Assembly: GCF_002732165.1 (NCBI RefSeq) | Contig: NZ_MRZO01000010.1 | Span: 1 to 59,371 of the forward strand | Origin: Staphylococcus xylosus | GTDB taxonomy: Bacteria > Bacillota > Bacilli > Staphylococcales > Staphylococcaceae | Reading direction: 5' to 3' | DNA: 59,371 nucleotides | Shown: piece after piece, positions 16,683-24,880 of the stretch | Layout of the letters: every line of letters starts with the position of its first letter | Position numbering within the stretch: the stretch's first letter is position 1 | Made by a program: the position numbers and the translations under genes | Notes under the pieces: model-generated | The model's database searches: none | What the model was told of the DNA's origin: nothing | Seen by the model: only the letters and a program-made list of their open reading frames with translations

Positions 16683-17894
16683 ATGACTGACCCATATCGC
16701 ATCAATAAAGTTAATAATAATTGGGGCGTAATACTTGCGATTGTTTTTATTGCTTCTACATTACGTGCGCCATTAACGTCGGTCGGTCCTGTAGTTGATG
16801 AAATTAAACAAGTTATGGAGATTAATAACAGTGTTGCAGGCATCTTGACTACGATACCGCTGATTATTTTTGCAATTGTTTCGCCATTCGTTTCAAAAGT
16901 AACAGCTCGATTAACGATGTCTCGTACAATATTGTATTCTACGATGCTACTCATTGTTGCACTATATTTACGTATTGCAGGAGATTTCACGTTGTTCTTA
17001 ATTGGCACGGTCATTCTTGGAATTGCTATTGCATTCGGCAACGTGGTGTTACCAAGTTATGTGAAATGGTATTTCCCGATGCAAATTGGTCTAGCTACTG
17101 GTATTTATAGTGGAACAATGAATTTTACGGCTGGCTTAGGCGGTGGTTTAAGCTTTCCACTGTCAGAAATAACACCATTAGGTTTTAGATTGTCATTATC
17201 ATTTTGGATTCTTTTTGCGATTATTGCAATCATATTGTGGATACCTAAAGCACGAAAAGGTGTGCAATTAGAGAAGGCAACGGCGATAGCGGATCGACAA
17301 GATAGACCTAAAAAGGTCACTATCACGAAATCTAAACTGGCGTGGATGGTTGCCTTGACGATGGGTTTTCAATCGATGGTATTTTATACCGTAGTGGCTT
17401 GGGTGCCATCAATTCTTGTAGATAGAGGATTGGATCCTTCTACGGCAGGATATTTGTTAATGCTCAATCAATTTTCACAAGTGCCAATGACCTTTACATT
17501 CCCAATCATCGCATCTAAATTGAAAGACCAACGCATATTAGTCATGATTATTACGGTGTTGTTCTTAGTAGGATTTAGCCTATTCTTTACGCAATCATTA
17601 GTGCTACTGATTATTGGTATTATCATCGCCGGATTAGCGATGGGTGCTTGTTTCAGTTTATGTATGACTTTCTTCTCAATTCGAGCGCGTACAAGTGATG
17701 GTAGTATTTCATTATCTGGTTTTGGTCAATCCGTTGGCTATTTAATTGCTGCTGTTGGACCATTCTTGATTGGTTATCTTCATGATGTTACGGAAAGTTG
17801 GGATTCAGGTATTATTGCTTTGATTGTGATGTCAGTATTATTCTTTATTTTTGGTTATCCAGCTGCTAAAAATAAAGTTGTAGAAGATCACTAA
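16683..17894 (+). CDS. MFS transporter, CynX/NimT-like
   Basis: 403 aa with about 12 predicted membrane helices in two bundles of six. The early STLRAPLTSVGPVVDEI stretch is characteristic of the cyanate/2-nitroimidazole (CynX/NimT) branch of the major facilitator superfamily. Placed about 220 bp after arcC on the same strand and before the convergent PucG gene, it may import allantoate or another ureide, or export oxamate; this is inference from position. AAAGGTGG stands before the ATG. No allantoin permease of the NCS1 type is present in the window. Confidence 0.82.
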   Translation: MTDPYRINKVNNNWGVILAIVFIASTLRAPLTSVGPVVDEIKQVMEINNSVAGILTTIPLIIFAIVSPFVSKVTARLTMSRTILYSTMLLIVALYLRIAGDFTLFLIGTVILGIAIAFGNVVLPSYVKWYFPMQIGLATGIYSGTMNFTAGLGGGLSFPLSEITPLGFRLSLSFWILFAIIAIILWIPKARKGVQLEKATAIADRQDRPKKVTITKSKLAWMVALTMGFQSMVFYTVVAWVPSILVDRGLDPSTAGYLLMLNQFSQVPMTFTFPIIASKLKDQRILVMIITVLFLVGFSLFFTQSLVLLIIGIIIAGLAMGACFSLCMTFFSIRARTSDGSISLSGFGQSVGYLIAAVGPFLIGYLHDVTESWDSGIIALIVMSVLFFIFGYPAAKNKVVEDH

Positions 17895-17979
17895 TAAGTA
17901 TTATTGATGTGATATTTATATAATACTATTTTCTGCTGTCATCTTGATTCATTTAAGTAGTTAATGACTGCATAATAAA

Positions 17980-18022
17980 AGGAGAGACCTAGCCATTGAT
18001 CAATGGCTAAGTCTCTCTTTTT
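17980..18022. terminator. Bidirectional terminator
   Basis: Long stem AGAGA...AGCCATTGATCAATGGCT...TCTCT with a T-run on the plus strand and A-run on the other side. It separates the MFS gene from the convergent aminotransferase gene. Confidence 0.85.
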
Positions 18023-18030
18023 GGTTTTCT

Positions 18031-19242
18031 TTATGCGTAATAAGCTAATAGTGTATCGATAGCTTTTTCTGGATTTAAATTTTGTACGCCTTGATGTGCT
18101 AGGTAAAGTGAAAATATAGATAAGAACGTTAAGATATTTTGTTTTTCAATAGCATAACCCATGATACCTATTCTCCAAATTTTACCTTGTAATTCACCGA
18201 AGGATCCTGCAATTTCAATGCCATAATTTTTTAGTAAGCCTTCTCTAAATTTACTATCATCCGCACCATCGGGAATGTTAACACAGATGACCATTTTCAT
18301 TTCATTTGTCTCATCACCAAATATTTCTAAACCTAAAGCTTTTAATGCTTGTTTTAAGCCTTCTTGGTGATATGCATGACGTTCAGCACGGGCTTCAATG
18401 CCTTCAGTCAATGCTATTTTCAGACCAGTATATAGCGCGTAAATTGACGTTGTTGATTCTGTGTGATGGTTTAATCGCTTAGGACTCCAATAATCTTGTA
18501 ATTGTGTTAAATCGAGATAATTACTGCGTATAAAATAATCTTGTTCTGTACTTTCATTTGAACGAATACCAAGTTCTACGCGTTTACGTTTATTGATTTC
18601 TTCACTAAATCTGTCGTTAAATGTGATAGGTGTAATGCCTGAAGGTATAGATAAACATTTTTGTGCACCACCGATGACGGCATCTAGTTCCCACTCATCT
18701 ACCGGAATGACCATACCTTGATATGTAGCTACTGCATCAACTACTGAATAAATACCACGTTCTTTACAAGCACGACCTATTTGATCAATCGGTTGTAAGC
18801 GACCAGTTGAAGTTTCACCATGTACAATAGCGAGTACTTTTGGTTTTACAGTATCTAAAGCTTCAATGATTTCTGCTTGTTCAAAAACTTCACCCATTGG
18901 TTTTTGGATATTATGTACGACACCGCCTGCACGTTTTACTAATTCAGTAAACAAGTAACCGAATCTACCAATGATTGGGACAAGTACGGTATCACCAGGT
19001 TTGACGATACTAGCGATAACGGCTTCTAAACCTGCACGGCTTGTTCCATCGATAGGAAATGACCATTGATTGTCTGTTAAAAAGGATTTTCTAATGAGTT
19101 CCATCGTTTTATTCATTATGTCTACAAATTCATAATCAAATTGACCTAAAATTGAATTAGACATTGCTTGAGAGACACGAGGATCTACACTTACGGGGCC
19201 AGGGGTCATAATTAATCTTTTGTTTATTTTCAAATCATCCAT
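18031..19242 (-). CDS. pucG: (S)-ureidoglycine-glyoxylate aminotransferase (PucG-like)
   Basis: 403 aa, PLP enzyme of the alanine-glyoxylate aminotransferase fold; the PLP lysine is K195 in GGAQKCLS. Two residues mark the ureidoglycine type: Q34 in LGQFDYEF, where other family members have His, and N258 in RLNHHTE. They fit, by memory, Q37 and N264 of B. subtilis PucG. It would move the amino group of ureidoglycine to glyoxylate, giving oxalurate and glycine, a branch that bypasses AllE and AllD. It lies convergent to the MFS gene, outside the main operon, so it may be separately regulated. Alternative: a serine- or alanine-glyoxylate aminotransferase. Confidence 0.8.
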   Translation of the reverse strand: MDDLKINKRLIMTPGPVSVDPRVSQAMSNSILGQFDYEFVDIMNKTMELIRKSFLTDNQWSFPIDGTSRAGLEAVIASIVKPGDTVLVPIIGRFGYLFTELVKRAGGVVHNIQKPMGEVFEQAEIIEALDTVKPKVLAIVHGETSTGRLQPIDQIGRACKERGIYSVVDAVATYQGMVIPVDEWELDAVIGGAQKCLSIPSGITPITFNDRFSEEINKRKRVELGIRSNESTEQDYFIRSNYLDLTQLQDYWSPKRLNHHTESTTSIYALYTGLKIALTEGIEARAERHAYHQEGLKQALKALGLEIFGDETNEMKMVICVNIPDGADDSKFREGLLKNYGIEIAGSFGELQGKIWRIGIMGYAIEKQNILTFLSIFSLYLAHQGVQNLNPEKAIDTLLAYYA

Positions 19243-19407
19243 ATTATTAACCTCATTTTCTATAAATTATGTCAGTATATACTATACTCTAATAAATAAC
19301 ATAGTTAATCGTCAAAAATGATGAAAAATCATTCGTTATTTGTGAGAATATTACAAAAATTGAGTGTTTATGAATGATTTTAAAATGAAAATCCATACTT
19401 GATAAGG

Positions 19408-20145
19408 TTAATCATTTTCTTCAATTGCTTGATGAATGGCTTCGGCAAATGCATACATATTAATACTCCAATTGGCTTCATTAGAGCGAGAATTCATGGA
19501 TAAATTTTGATTATTAAAGAAGGACTGTCTTAGCGCATAAGTTAATTCTAATTGAACACCTGCACCTTTAGCATTTTTATTGGCTATATTTTGATTAGAT
19601 GCGCCTTCTAAGTGGGAAGGTGATTCTAAAACATTGAAGCCTTTTGTTTGTAATGCATTTTCTATAGACGCTTTAAGACGCTCATCTTTACCGCCAATAT
19701 AAACGGCTGCTTCGCTACCACTTGCGCCATGTATCATTACAGAATTTGAAACAGCTTGTTGCATGTTTTCTACAATAGGTTCATCAAAGTTTGTTGATGT
19801 GACATGTAATTCAGCATTGTTTAATGTGCGAATACCTTGAAATGTATAATAATTATAATTACCTAGAGCAGCAGTTAATGAGGATAATTCTGTCGTACCT
19901 GCTTCAATGTTGCCGCCATGTATAGCGGCAATTAATGTGTTACTTTGATTATTATGATATGATAGTTGCCAATCTACACCATATTCAGTATCATCCATAA
20001 GTTCTGACATAGAGCCATATAAATCGGCTGCATAAACGTTAGAAGAAGGTGAAATAGTGATAAAAGTGATGGTTACAAACAAGCATAGTGCTATCGCTCG
20101 AATGCATTTGAAATAGGATGTGACAGTTGCTTTTAAAAAGTACAT
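19408..20145 (-). CDS. Secreted poly-gamma-glutamate hydrolase family protein
   Basis: 245 aa with an N-terminal signal peptide (hydrophobic core about 15-33, likely cleavage near YAA-D at 40). It matches the phage PghP/DUF867 family of zinc-dependent poly-gamma-glutamate hydrolases: HGGNIE (H76, E81), IHGASG (H139) and QLELT (E200) supply probable zinc ligands and the catalytic Glu. It would cut poly-gamma-glutamate outside the cell. Staphylococci can make such a polymer (cap genes), so it could remodel the producer's own capsule or release glutamate from that of others. Single gene, no phage genes nearby. Confidence 0.75.
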   Translation of the reverse strand: MYFLKATVTSYFKCIRAIALCLFVTITFITISPSSNVYAADLYGSMSELMDDTEYGVDWQLSYHNNQSNTLIAAIHGGNIEAGTTELSSLTAALGNYNYYTFQGIRTLNNAELHVTSTNFDEPIVENMQQAVSNSVMIHGASGSEAAVYIGGKDERLKASIENALQTKGFNVLESPSHLEGASNQNIANKNAKGAGVQLELTYALRQSFFNNQNLSMNSRSNEANWSINMYAFAEAIHQAIEEND

Positions 20146-20244
20146 AATAAACTCCTATACGTATTAAAAATATTTTATAAATATAATATTATCATACAAT
20201 TCGTTAAGTTATAAAAAATTATATGATTTTATTTAAAGGTTATA

Positions 20245-20273
20245 TTGCAAGGGGATTGAAAGCATTGTACAAT
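20245..20273 (+). promoter_or_regulatory. SigA-type promoter of candidate sRNA
   Basis: -35 TTGCAA (20245-20250), 17-bp spacer, -10 TACAAT (20268-20273). Transcription would start near 20280, at the foot of the first hairpin. Confidence 0.6.
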
Positions 20274-20279
20274 GAATTT

Positions 20280-20390
20280 TCATGCCTTAGGGCATGTTAA
20301 TTAAGAGGCAGGTCTGTAACATGTCCTTTGGCATGTATGCAGACTCCTCTTAGTTGGCGAGCTACTTTTCCAAGTAGCTCGTTTTTTTTA
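20280..20390 (+). ncRNA. Candidate sRNA or attenuator leader, about 110 nt
   Basis: After a good promoter come three hairpins: CATGCC-TTAG-GGCATG (20281-20296); a stacked stem TAAGAGG/CCTCTTA, GTCTG/CAGAC, ACATG/CATGT (20302-20352); and a 10-bp perfect terminator stem CGAGCTACTT-TTCC-AAGTAGCTCG (20358-20381) ending in eight T. It contains no convincing ORF. Either it is a free small RNA, or it is a terminated leader of the membrane-protein gene at 20452. I do not recognise it as a known riboswitch or named staphylococcal sRNA. Confidence 0.6.
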
Positions 20391-20451
20391 TGATTGATGT
20401 ATGTTACAATACTTATCCTGCCTCGCAAAAAAACACGGAGGTGTTAAAACA

Positions 20452-20985
20452 ATGATAAACATTATATCGGCTATAGGTTCTTTAGGTACTTTTATCATGG
20501 CGCTCTTTTACTTTGTTTCAGTCAGCGTGCAACTTTATCAAATGAAGATCAGCTTTTTACCAGCACTTGGTTTTAATCAAATACTGATTACACGAGACAA
20601 AAATGAATTGCAGTTGAAAAATGTAGGTATCGAAAGTCAGTCCGAACAAGATTATTTAAAGTTATATAATCTTGGTGGTGGTGCTGCGAAGAATATAAAA
20701 ATCGAAATTTATATTGGCGAACAAGAAGTGTTACAAACAAAATATGTAAATATTCTACCTAGTAAAGAAGGATATTTATTGCCAATAAATAAAGATGTAT
20801 TTTCTGAAATTGAAAGTACCATCCAAAATAATGGCTATGAATCTGATTTAAACGTTAAGTTGTCATATCAACATAACGTTAGTAGAAAAACACAAGAGTT
20901 ATATTTAAATGGTAAAATAGATAGCTTTAATGCGTATGACGAAAAAGCAATCTATGAATTACAATTTTTTAATATAACGCAGTAA
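20452..20985 (+). CDS. Hypothetical protein with one N-terminal membrane helix
   Basis: 177 aa. The frame extends to 20401, but CGGAGGTG is placed for the ATG at 20452, giving the N-terminus MINIISAIGSLG. Residues about 4-27 form one membrane helix; the rest is hydrophilic and beta-rich, with a stretch LYNLGGGAAKNIKIEIYIG resembling small beta-sandwich domains in other hypothetical membrane-anchored proteins. No enzymatic motif is visible. The gene follows the structured RNA at 20280-20390, which may control it by attenuation. Function unknown. Confidence 0.6.
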   Translation: MINIISAIGSLGTFIMALFYFVSVSVQLYQMKISFLPALGFNQILITRDKNELQLKNVGIESQSEQDYLKLYNLGGGAAKNIKIEIYIGEQEVLQTKYVNILPSKEGYLLPINKDVFSEIESTIQNNGYESDLNVKLSYQHNVSRKTQELYLNGKIDSFNAYDEKAIYELQFFNITQ

Positions 20986-21020
20986 CATTAAATTAAGAGA
21001 AGTATGTAAATATTTAAATG

Positions 21021-21073
21021 TAAACTCCCTTTAATACAACGACATGACAATATGTCGTATTAAAGGGAGTTTG
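21021..21073. terminator. Strong bidirectional terminator
   Basis: 15-bp stem AAACTCCCTTTAATA/TATTAAAGGGAGTTT, continued by CGACAT/ATGTCG across a small bulge. It ends the 20452 gene and isolates the esterase gene. Confidence 0.8.
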
Positions 21074-21173
21074 TGTTTTAGTGAAAAATATAGGTGCTTA
21101 AACGGATTACTTTGAGAGATGAGTAAATTTCAATTACAATACAGTAGGAAACTAAAACTTGGAGTGACAATAG

Positions 21174-21911
21174 ATGATAAACATAAAGGCACCAAATCCA
21201 ATATTTTTGGAACAGCATAAAGCAGAAAAAGCTATATTATTACTACATTCATTTACAGGAACGGTTCGAGATGTAAAGTTATTAGCCACAAAATTAAACA
21301 AAGCTGGTTTTACATGTTATGTGCCACCATATAAAGGTCATGGTCTGATGTTAGACACATTGATGGATTATGATGTAGATGACTGGTTGAATGATGCGAT
21401 TGAGGGTTATCAATTTTTACAAGATAAAGGTTATTCAAAAATAAATGTCTGTGGGGTATCATTAGGTGGTATATTATCATTGAAATTGGCAGAGCAGCAT
21501 GACATTAATGCTATAGCTGTCATGTCAACACCATACAGAAAGAGTGATGCTGGACTAGGAGGAAGGCTTGAAGATTATGGTCAACGTATAGGGCACTTGC
21601 TAGGTCTAGATCAAGTAGAAATTGATACTCAGTTAAAACAAATTCATAACTATGGCCCAGAACTCCAAAAATTTCAATTATTAGTTGAAAATGTTATGTC
21701 AAATTTAGACCGTATCACGGCTCCGATTGCTATTAAGTATGGTGAACGGGATGATGTGTCATATAAAACGAGCGCCGACTATATCTATAATCAAATTCAA
21801 CATGAACATAAAGAAGTTCGAGGGTATAAGATGTCTAAGCATTTGATGACACATGGTGAAGGTCATATTGAAGTTGAACAAGATATTATTGCATTTTTTG
21901 AAGACTATTAA
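21174..21911 (+). CDS. Carboxylesterase / monoacylglycerol lipase-like
   Basis: 245 aa alpha/beta hydrolase resembling Bacillus/Geobacillus Est30. Motifs: LLLHSFTGT (oxyanion region), GVSLGG nucleophile elbow, GERDDVSYKTSA (acid) and HGEGHIEVEQD near the end (His). Cytoplasmic, no signal peptide. Hydrolyses short acyl esters or monoglycerides. In S. aureus and Bacillus an est gene of this type lies by rnr/secG; here it stands alone, so this may be an extra copy. TTGGAGTG precedes the ATG. Confidence 0.82.
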   Translation: MINIKAPNPIFLEQHKAEKAILLLHSFTGTVRDVKLLATKLNKAGFTCYVPPYKGHGLMLDTLMDYDVDDWLNDAIEGYQFLQDKGYSKINVCGVSLGGILSLKLAEQHDINAIAVMSTPYRKSDAGLGGRLEDYGQRIGHLLGLDQVEIDTQLKQIHNYGPELQKFQLLVENVMSNLDRITAPIAIKYGERDDVSYKTSADYIYNQIQHEHKEVRGYKMSKHLMTHGEGHIEVEQDIIAFFEDY

Positions 21912-22011
21912 TAATATAATCCAACATTAACTAACGTAAGAAGATAGTTGCAATTCAATAATTTTTGTTAAAACATAGCACTATAATATATAGCTCCTTC
22001 TATGCTTGAGT

Positions 22012-22359
22012 TTATTCACTTTCTAATATTTTGAACTTCTCTGCCAATGTTTGCAGGCCTTCATCAATAATTCTTTTTTGTTCTATTAAATTTTGTTGAT
22101 GATCTAAAAATATTTGCTTGCGCTTTTGTTTTGTAGCGCTTCCTTGATGATACAATTCAGCAATTTCCTTTAACTTTGAGACAGGCATATGTGTCTGTCT
22201 CATACATTTTATAAATTCAATCCAATATAAATCTTCTTCTGAAAAATCTCTATAACCGTTTTGATTTCTTGAAACAAATGGGAACAGTCCTGCCTTATCA
22301 TAATAGCGAAGCGTGTGTTCACTCATGTCTAATTGTTCAGCTGCTTTTTTAACTTGCAT
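22012..22359 (-). CDS. MerR family transcriptional regulator
   Basis: 115 aa. N-terminal winged helix-turn-helix MQVKKAAEQLDMSEHTLRYYDKAGLF with the family's RYYD and GYRDFSEEDL, then a coiled-coil dimerisation helix (about 75-110). No cysteine cluster, so not a metal sensor; the short length fits the AdhR/NmlR-like group that responds to aldehydes or oxidative stress. AGGAGG is well placed. It lies downstream of the SDR and 106-aa genes on the same strand, and probably controls the 19-bp-spacer promoter in front of the SDR gene. Confidence 0.85.
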   Translation of the reverse strand: MQVKKAAEQLDMSEHTLRYYDKAGLFPFVSRNQNGYRDFSEEDLYWIEFIKCMRQTHMPVSKLKEIAELYHQGSATKQKRKQIFLDHQQNLIEQKRIIDEGLQTLAEKFKILESE

Positions 22360-22547
22360 ATATTTTCCTCCTAAAATAGAAAGGCAGGTAGGTAGTACAA
22401 CTCAAGCATTAAGTACATATTTCTGCCTTTTTAAAAGATATAACTGAGGAACATAAAGCATGCGAATTTAGATATACTAAAGTGCTTGTGAATGTTCCGT
22501 TTTGTAGTTATTTTATAGAACGTTTCATTTGAAGTTAAATCTTTGTA

Positions 22548-22868
22548 CTATTTAATAAGTTTTGCTAATAGATGTTCATAGTTATTGTCGATTATAGCTT
22601 CAAAACCAAATGTGGATGCTAAATCTTTTTGTAATGCTTCTGTCGTGTCATATCCGACTACTTTATATTCATTGGTACATAAACCGATGCGTTTAATATC
22701 GTTATGATATAACTGGTTTTGATGAGATAATTCTATGATTTCTTCTGCCAAAGCATTCACGTAATTTTCGTTAGGAATTGTAACGCGCTTGTCGTCTATA
22801 ATGCTTTCTTCTGAAATGATTTGTATTTCTGTTTCATTATCTTTCAATATAGCTACAAAGTAATACAT
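22548..22868 (-). CDS. Conserved hypothetical protein (106 aa)
   Basis: Small acidic cytoplasmic protein of unknown family, rich in Glu, Asp and Ile, with no membrane segment or known motif. A good AGGAGG site 9-10 nt before the ATG and a gap of 32 bp after the SDR gene argue that it is real and co-transcribed with it. It may share the stress response implied by the MerR-type promoter. Confidence 0.6.
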   Translation of the reverse strand: MYYFVAILKDNETEIQIISEESIIDDKRVTIPNENYVNALAEEIIELSHQNQLYHNDIKRIGLCTNEYKVVGYDTTEALQKDLASTFGFEAIIDNNYEHLLAKLIK

Positions 22869-22900
22869 AATTTAATAACCTCCTAAATTTTTTATTTACA

Positions 22901-23659
22901 TTAACGTGTAGTGTATCCGCCATTTGCGAATAATGTTTGTCCATTAATCCACCAACCATCAGTAGTTAAGAAAGTAATAATGGGTGCAATGTCTTCAATA
23001 TTTGTCAATTGGTTGTGAAGCGCTTGTGATTTGTGAAAAGCAACCGCTTCTTCACTTTCTTGTGGATAGAAGAAAGGTGTATCCATTGGCCCAGGAGCAA
23101 CAGCATTAACAGAAATACCTCTATCCATGTATTCTTTGGAGGCTGCACGTGTATAATGTTCTACGGGTGATTTTCCTCCTGCATACGTAGCGTAAAAACC
23201 TGTATAAGCGGCGAGTAAAGCAGTTGTCAGCGTGATGATTTTACCGTTGTCATTCATAGCTTTTTCAGCGTATTTTATAAAGAAATAAGCTGATTTTGCG
23301 TTAATATCTGCCATGTTATCAAATTCTTCTTCTGTCGTATCGGCCATAGGCTTTTTCAGCACTTTTCCTACTGTGTTAATGGCAATATCGATTTTTCCAA
23401 AAGTATTTTGAGCGTGCTGGAATAAGGATTCAACATTCTTCACTTGGGTTAGATCACCAGAAAATAAAGTACCTTGACCACCCAGTGCTTCAACTTTGGC
23501 AAGTGTCTCTTGAGCTTCATTCAAAGAATGTTCATCATGATGATGAATTACTAATTTGGCTCCATGTTCAGCATAAGTCTTGCTTAATAATCCACCCAGA
23601 TTTTTTGCGCCGCCTGCAATTACTACTACTTTGTCATTTAAACTATTAAATTTTCCCAT
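22901..23659 (-). CDS. SDR family oxidoreductase
   Basis: 252 aa classical short-chain dehydrogenase. Cofactor motif GGAKNLGG near 16-23, NTVG in place of NNAG near 94-97, catalytic Tyr and Lys in YAGGK (about 164-168) and the PG motif VAPGPMDTP. HHHDEH after beta-2 suggests NADP preference only weakly. Substrate unknown. First gene of a minus-strand unit with the 106-aa gene. Its promoter has the long 19-bp spacer bound by MerR-type activators (23689-23719), so expression is probably induced by the neighbouring MerR regulator. Confidence 0.85.
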   Translation of the reverse strand: MGKFNSLNDKVVVIAGGAKNLGGLLSKTYAEHGAKLVIHHHDEHSLNEAQETLAKVEALGGQGTLFSGDLTQVKNVESLFQHAQNTFGKIDIAINTVGKVLKKPMADTTEEEFDNMADINAKSAYFFIKYAEKAMNDNGKIITLTTALLAAYTGFYATYAGGKSPVEHYTRAASKEYMDRGISVNAVAPGPMDTPFFYPQESEEAVAFHKSQALHNQLTNIEDIAPIITFLTTDGWWINGQTLFANGGYTTR

Positions 23660-23688
23660 TTTACAAAACCTCCTTTAAATGTAATTCA

Positions 23689-23719
23689 ACAATAAACCTG
23701 AGAGTGCAATATCAAGCAA
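23689..23719 (-). promoter_or_regulatory. MerR-type promoter (19-bp spacer) of the SDR gene
   Basis: On the minus strand: -35 TTGCTT (23719-23714), 19-bp spacer, -10 TATTGT (23694-23689). An imperfect 20-bp dyad CTTGATATTG-CACTCTCAGG (23716-23697, 7 of 10 pairs symmetrical) fills the spacer, as in AdhR/BmrR-like operators. Confidence 0.55.
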
Positions 23720-23857
23720 GTTATTTGATGATATTTTTATTTGAATTATTACACATATATTTAAAAATATCATTTAAATCTATTCGTGAAAATAGTAGCA
23801 TGAATAATATAAAAATCTAAAATTAAATAATTATAATAGTCAAAGGGGAATAATTAG

Positions 23858-24838
23858 ATGAAGTCATTTGCCAAAATTACTGCACAAGGTTCATATGTTC
23901 CAGAAAAGATAATGGATAATCATGATTTTGAAAATATAGTAGATACGTCAGATGAATGGATACAACAAAGAACTGGAATTGTAGAGAGAAGAATTTCAAA
24001 AGAAGATGAATATACAAGCGATATTAGTTATAAAGCAGTGTTGGATTTACAAGAGAAATATCAAGTCGATTTAAGTGATGTTGATATGATTGTTAATGCA
24101 ACATTAACAGCTGATTATAAAACGCCAAGTGTCGCATCTTATGTACAAGCTAAATTAGAGTTAGAAAATGCAGGTGCAATAGATATTAATGCGGCTTGTG
24201 CTGGTTTTACTTATGGTCTTAATATTGCAAATGGTCTCATAACTTCAGGTCAAAATAAGAAAGTTCTAGTTATAGGAGCAGAAACCTTATCTAAGATTAC
24301 AGACTACAAAGATCGAGGCACATGCATATTGTTCGGAGATGGGGCAGGTGCATTTTTAGTAGAATACAATGAAGGTGAAACGAGTTTTATAGCAAGTGAT
24401 GCCGGATCAGATGGCAAAAAAGGCCATAATTTATATTGCTCGGAATTATCGGGAACAATGTTTGACGAAGCGTTAGAAAATCCAGGATTTATTGTTCAAA
24501 ATGGGCGCGGTGTATACAAATGGGCAGTAGGTAATGTACCGAGAATTATTGAGCAGACTTTGAGTAAAGCCAATTATACGAAAGCAGATTTAGATTGGTT
24601 TGTACCACATAGTGCGAACGCTAGAATGATTGAATCTATATGTGATAGATCTGGTATAGAAAGGGACAAAGCATTAAAAAGCCTTCAATACTATGGTAAT
24701 ACGTCCTCTGCCACAATTCCATTGGCCATCGATCTAGCGGTCAAAGAGCAAAAACTTAAAAAAGGTGATTTAGTATTACTAGTTGGATTTGGAGGTGGTT
24801 TAGCTTATGCATCTACCTTAATTAAATGGACGTTATAG
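23858..24838 (+). CDS. 3-oxoacyl-ACP synthase III (KAS III), FabH-like
   Basis: 326 aa. Condenses an acyl-CoA with malonyl-ACP. Catalytic triad: Cys in NAACAGF, His in VPHSANARM and Asn in YGNTSSAT, with the terminal GFGGGLAYAS loop. Main fabH normally sits beside fabF; this orphan copy next to a methyltransferase is like the second FabH of Bacillus, or a condensing enzyme for a special product. It is divergent from the SDR gene. A purine-rich AAAGGGG precedes the ATG. Confidence 0.82.
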   Translation: MKSFAKITAQGSYVPEKIMDNHDFENIVDTSDEWIQQRTGIVERRISKEDEYTSDISYKAVLDLQEKYQVDLSDVDMIVNATLTADYKTPSVASYVQAKLELENAGAIDINAACAGFTYGLNIANGLITSGQNKKVLVIGAETLSKITDYKDRGTCILFGDGAGAFLVEYNEGETSFIASDAGSDGKKGHNLYCSELSGTMFDEALENPGFIVQNGRGVYKWAVGNVPRIIEQTLSKANYTKADLDWFVPHSANARMIESICDRSGIERDKALKSLQYYGNTSSATIPLAIDLAVKEQKLKKGDLVLLVGFGGGLAYASTLIKWTL

Positions 24839-24880
24839 ATGATGAAATTTTATGTATAACAGTTGCAAGGGGGAATATAA

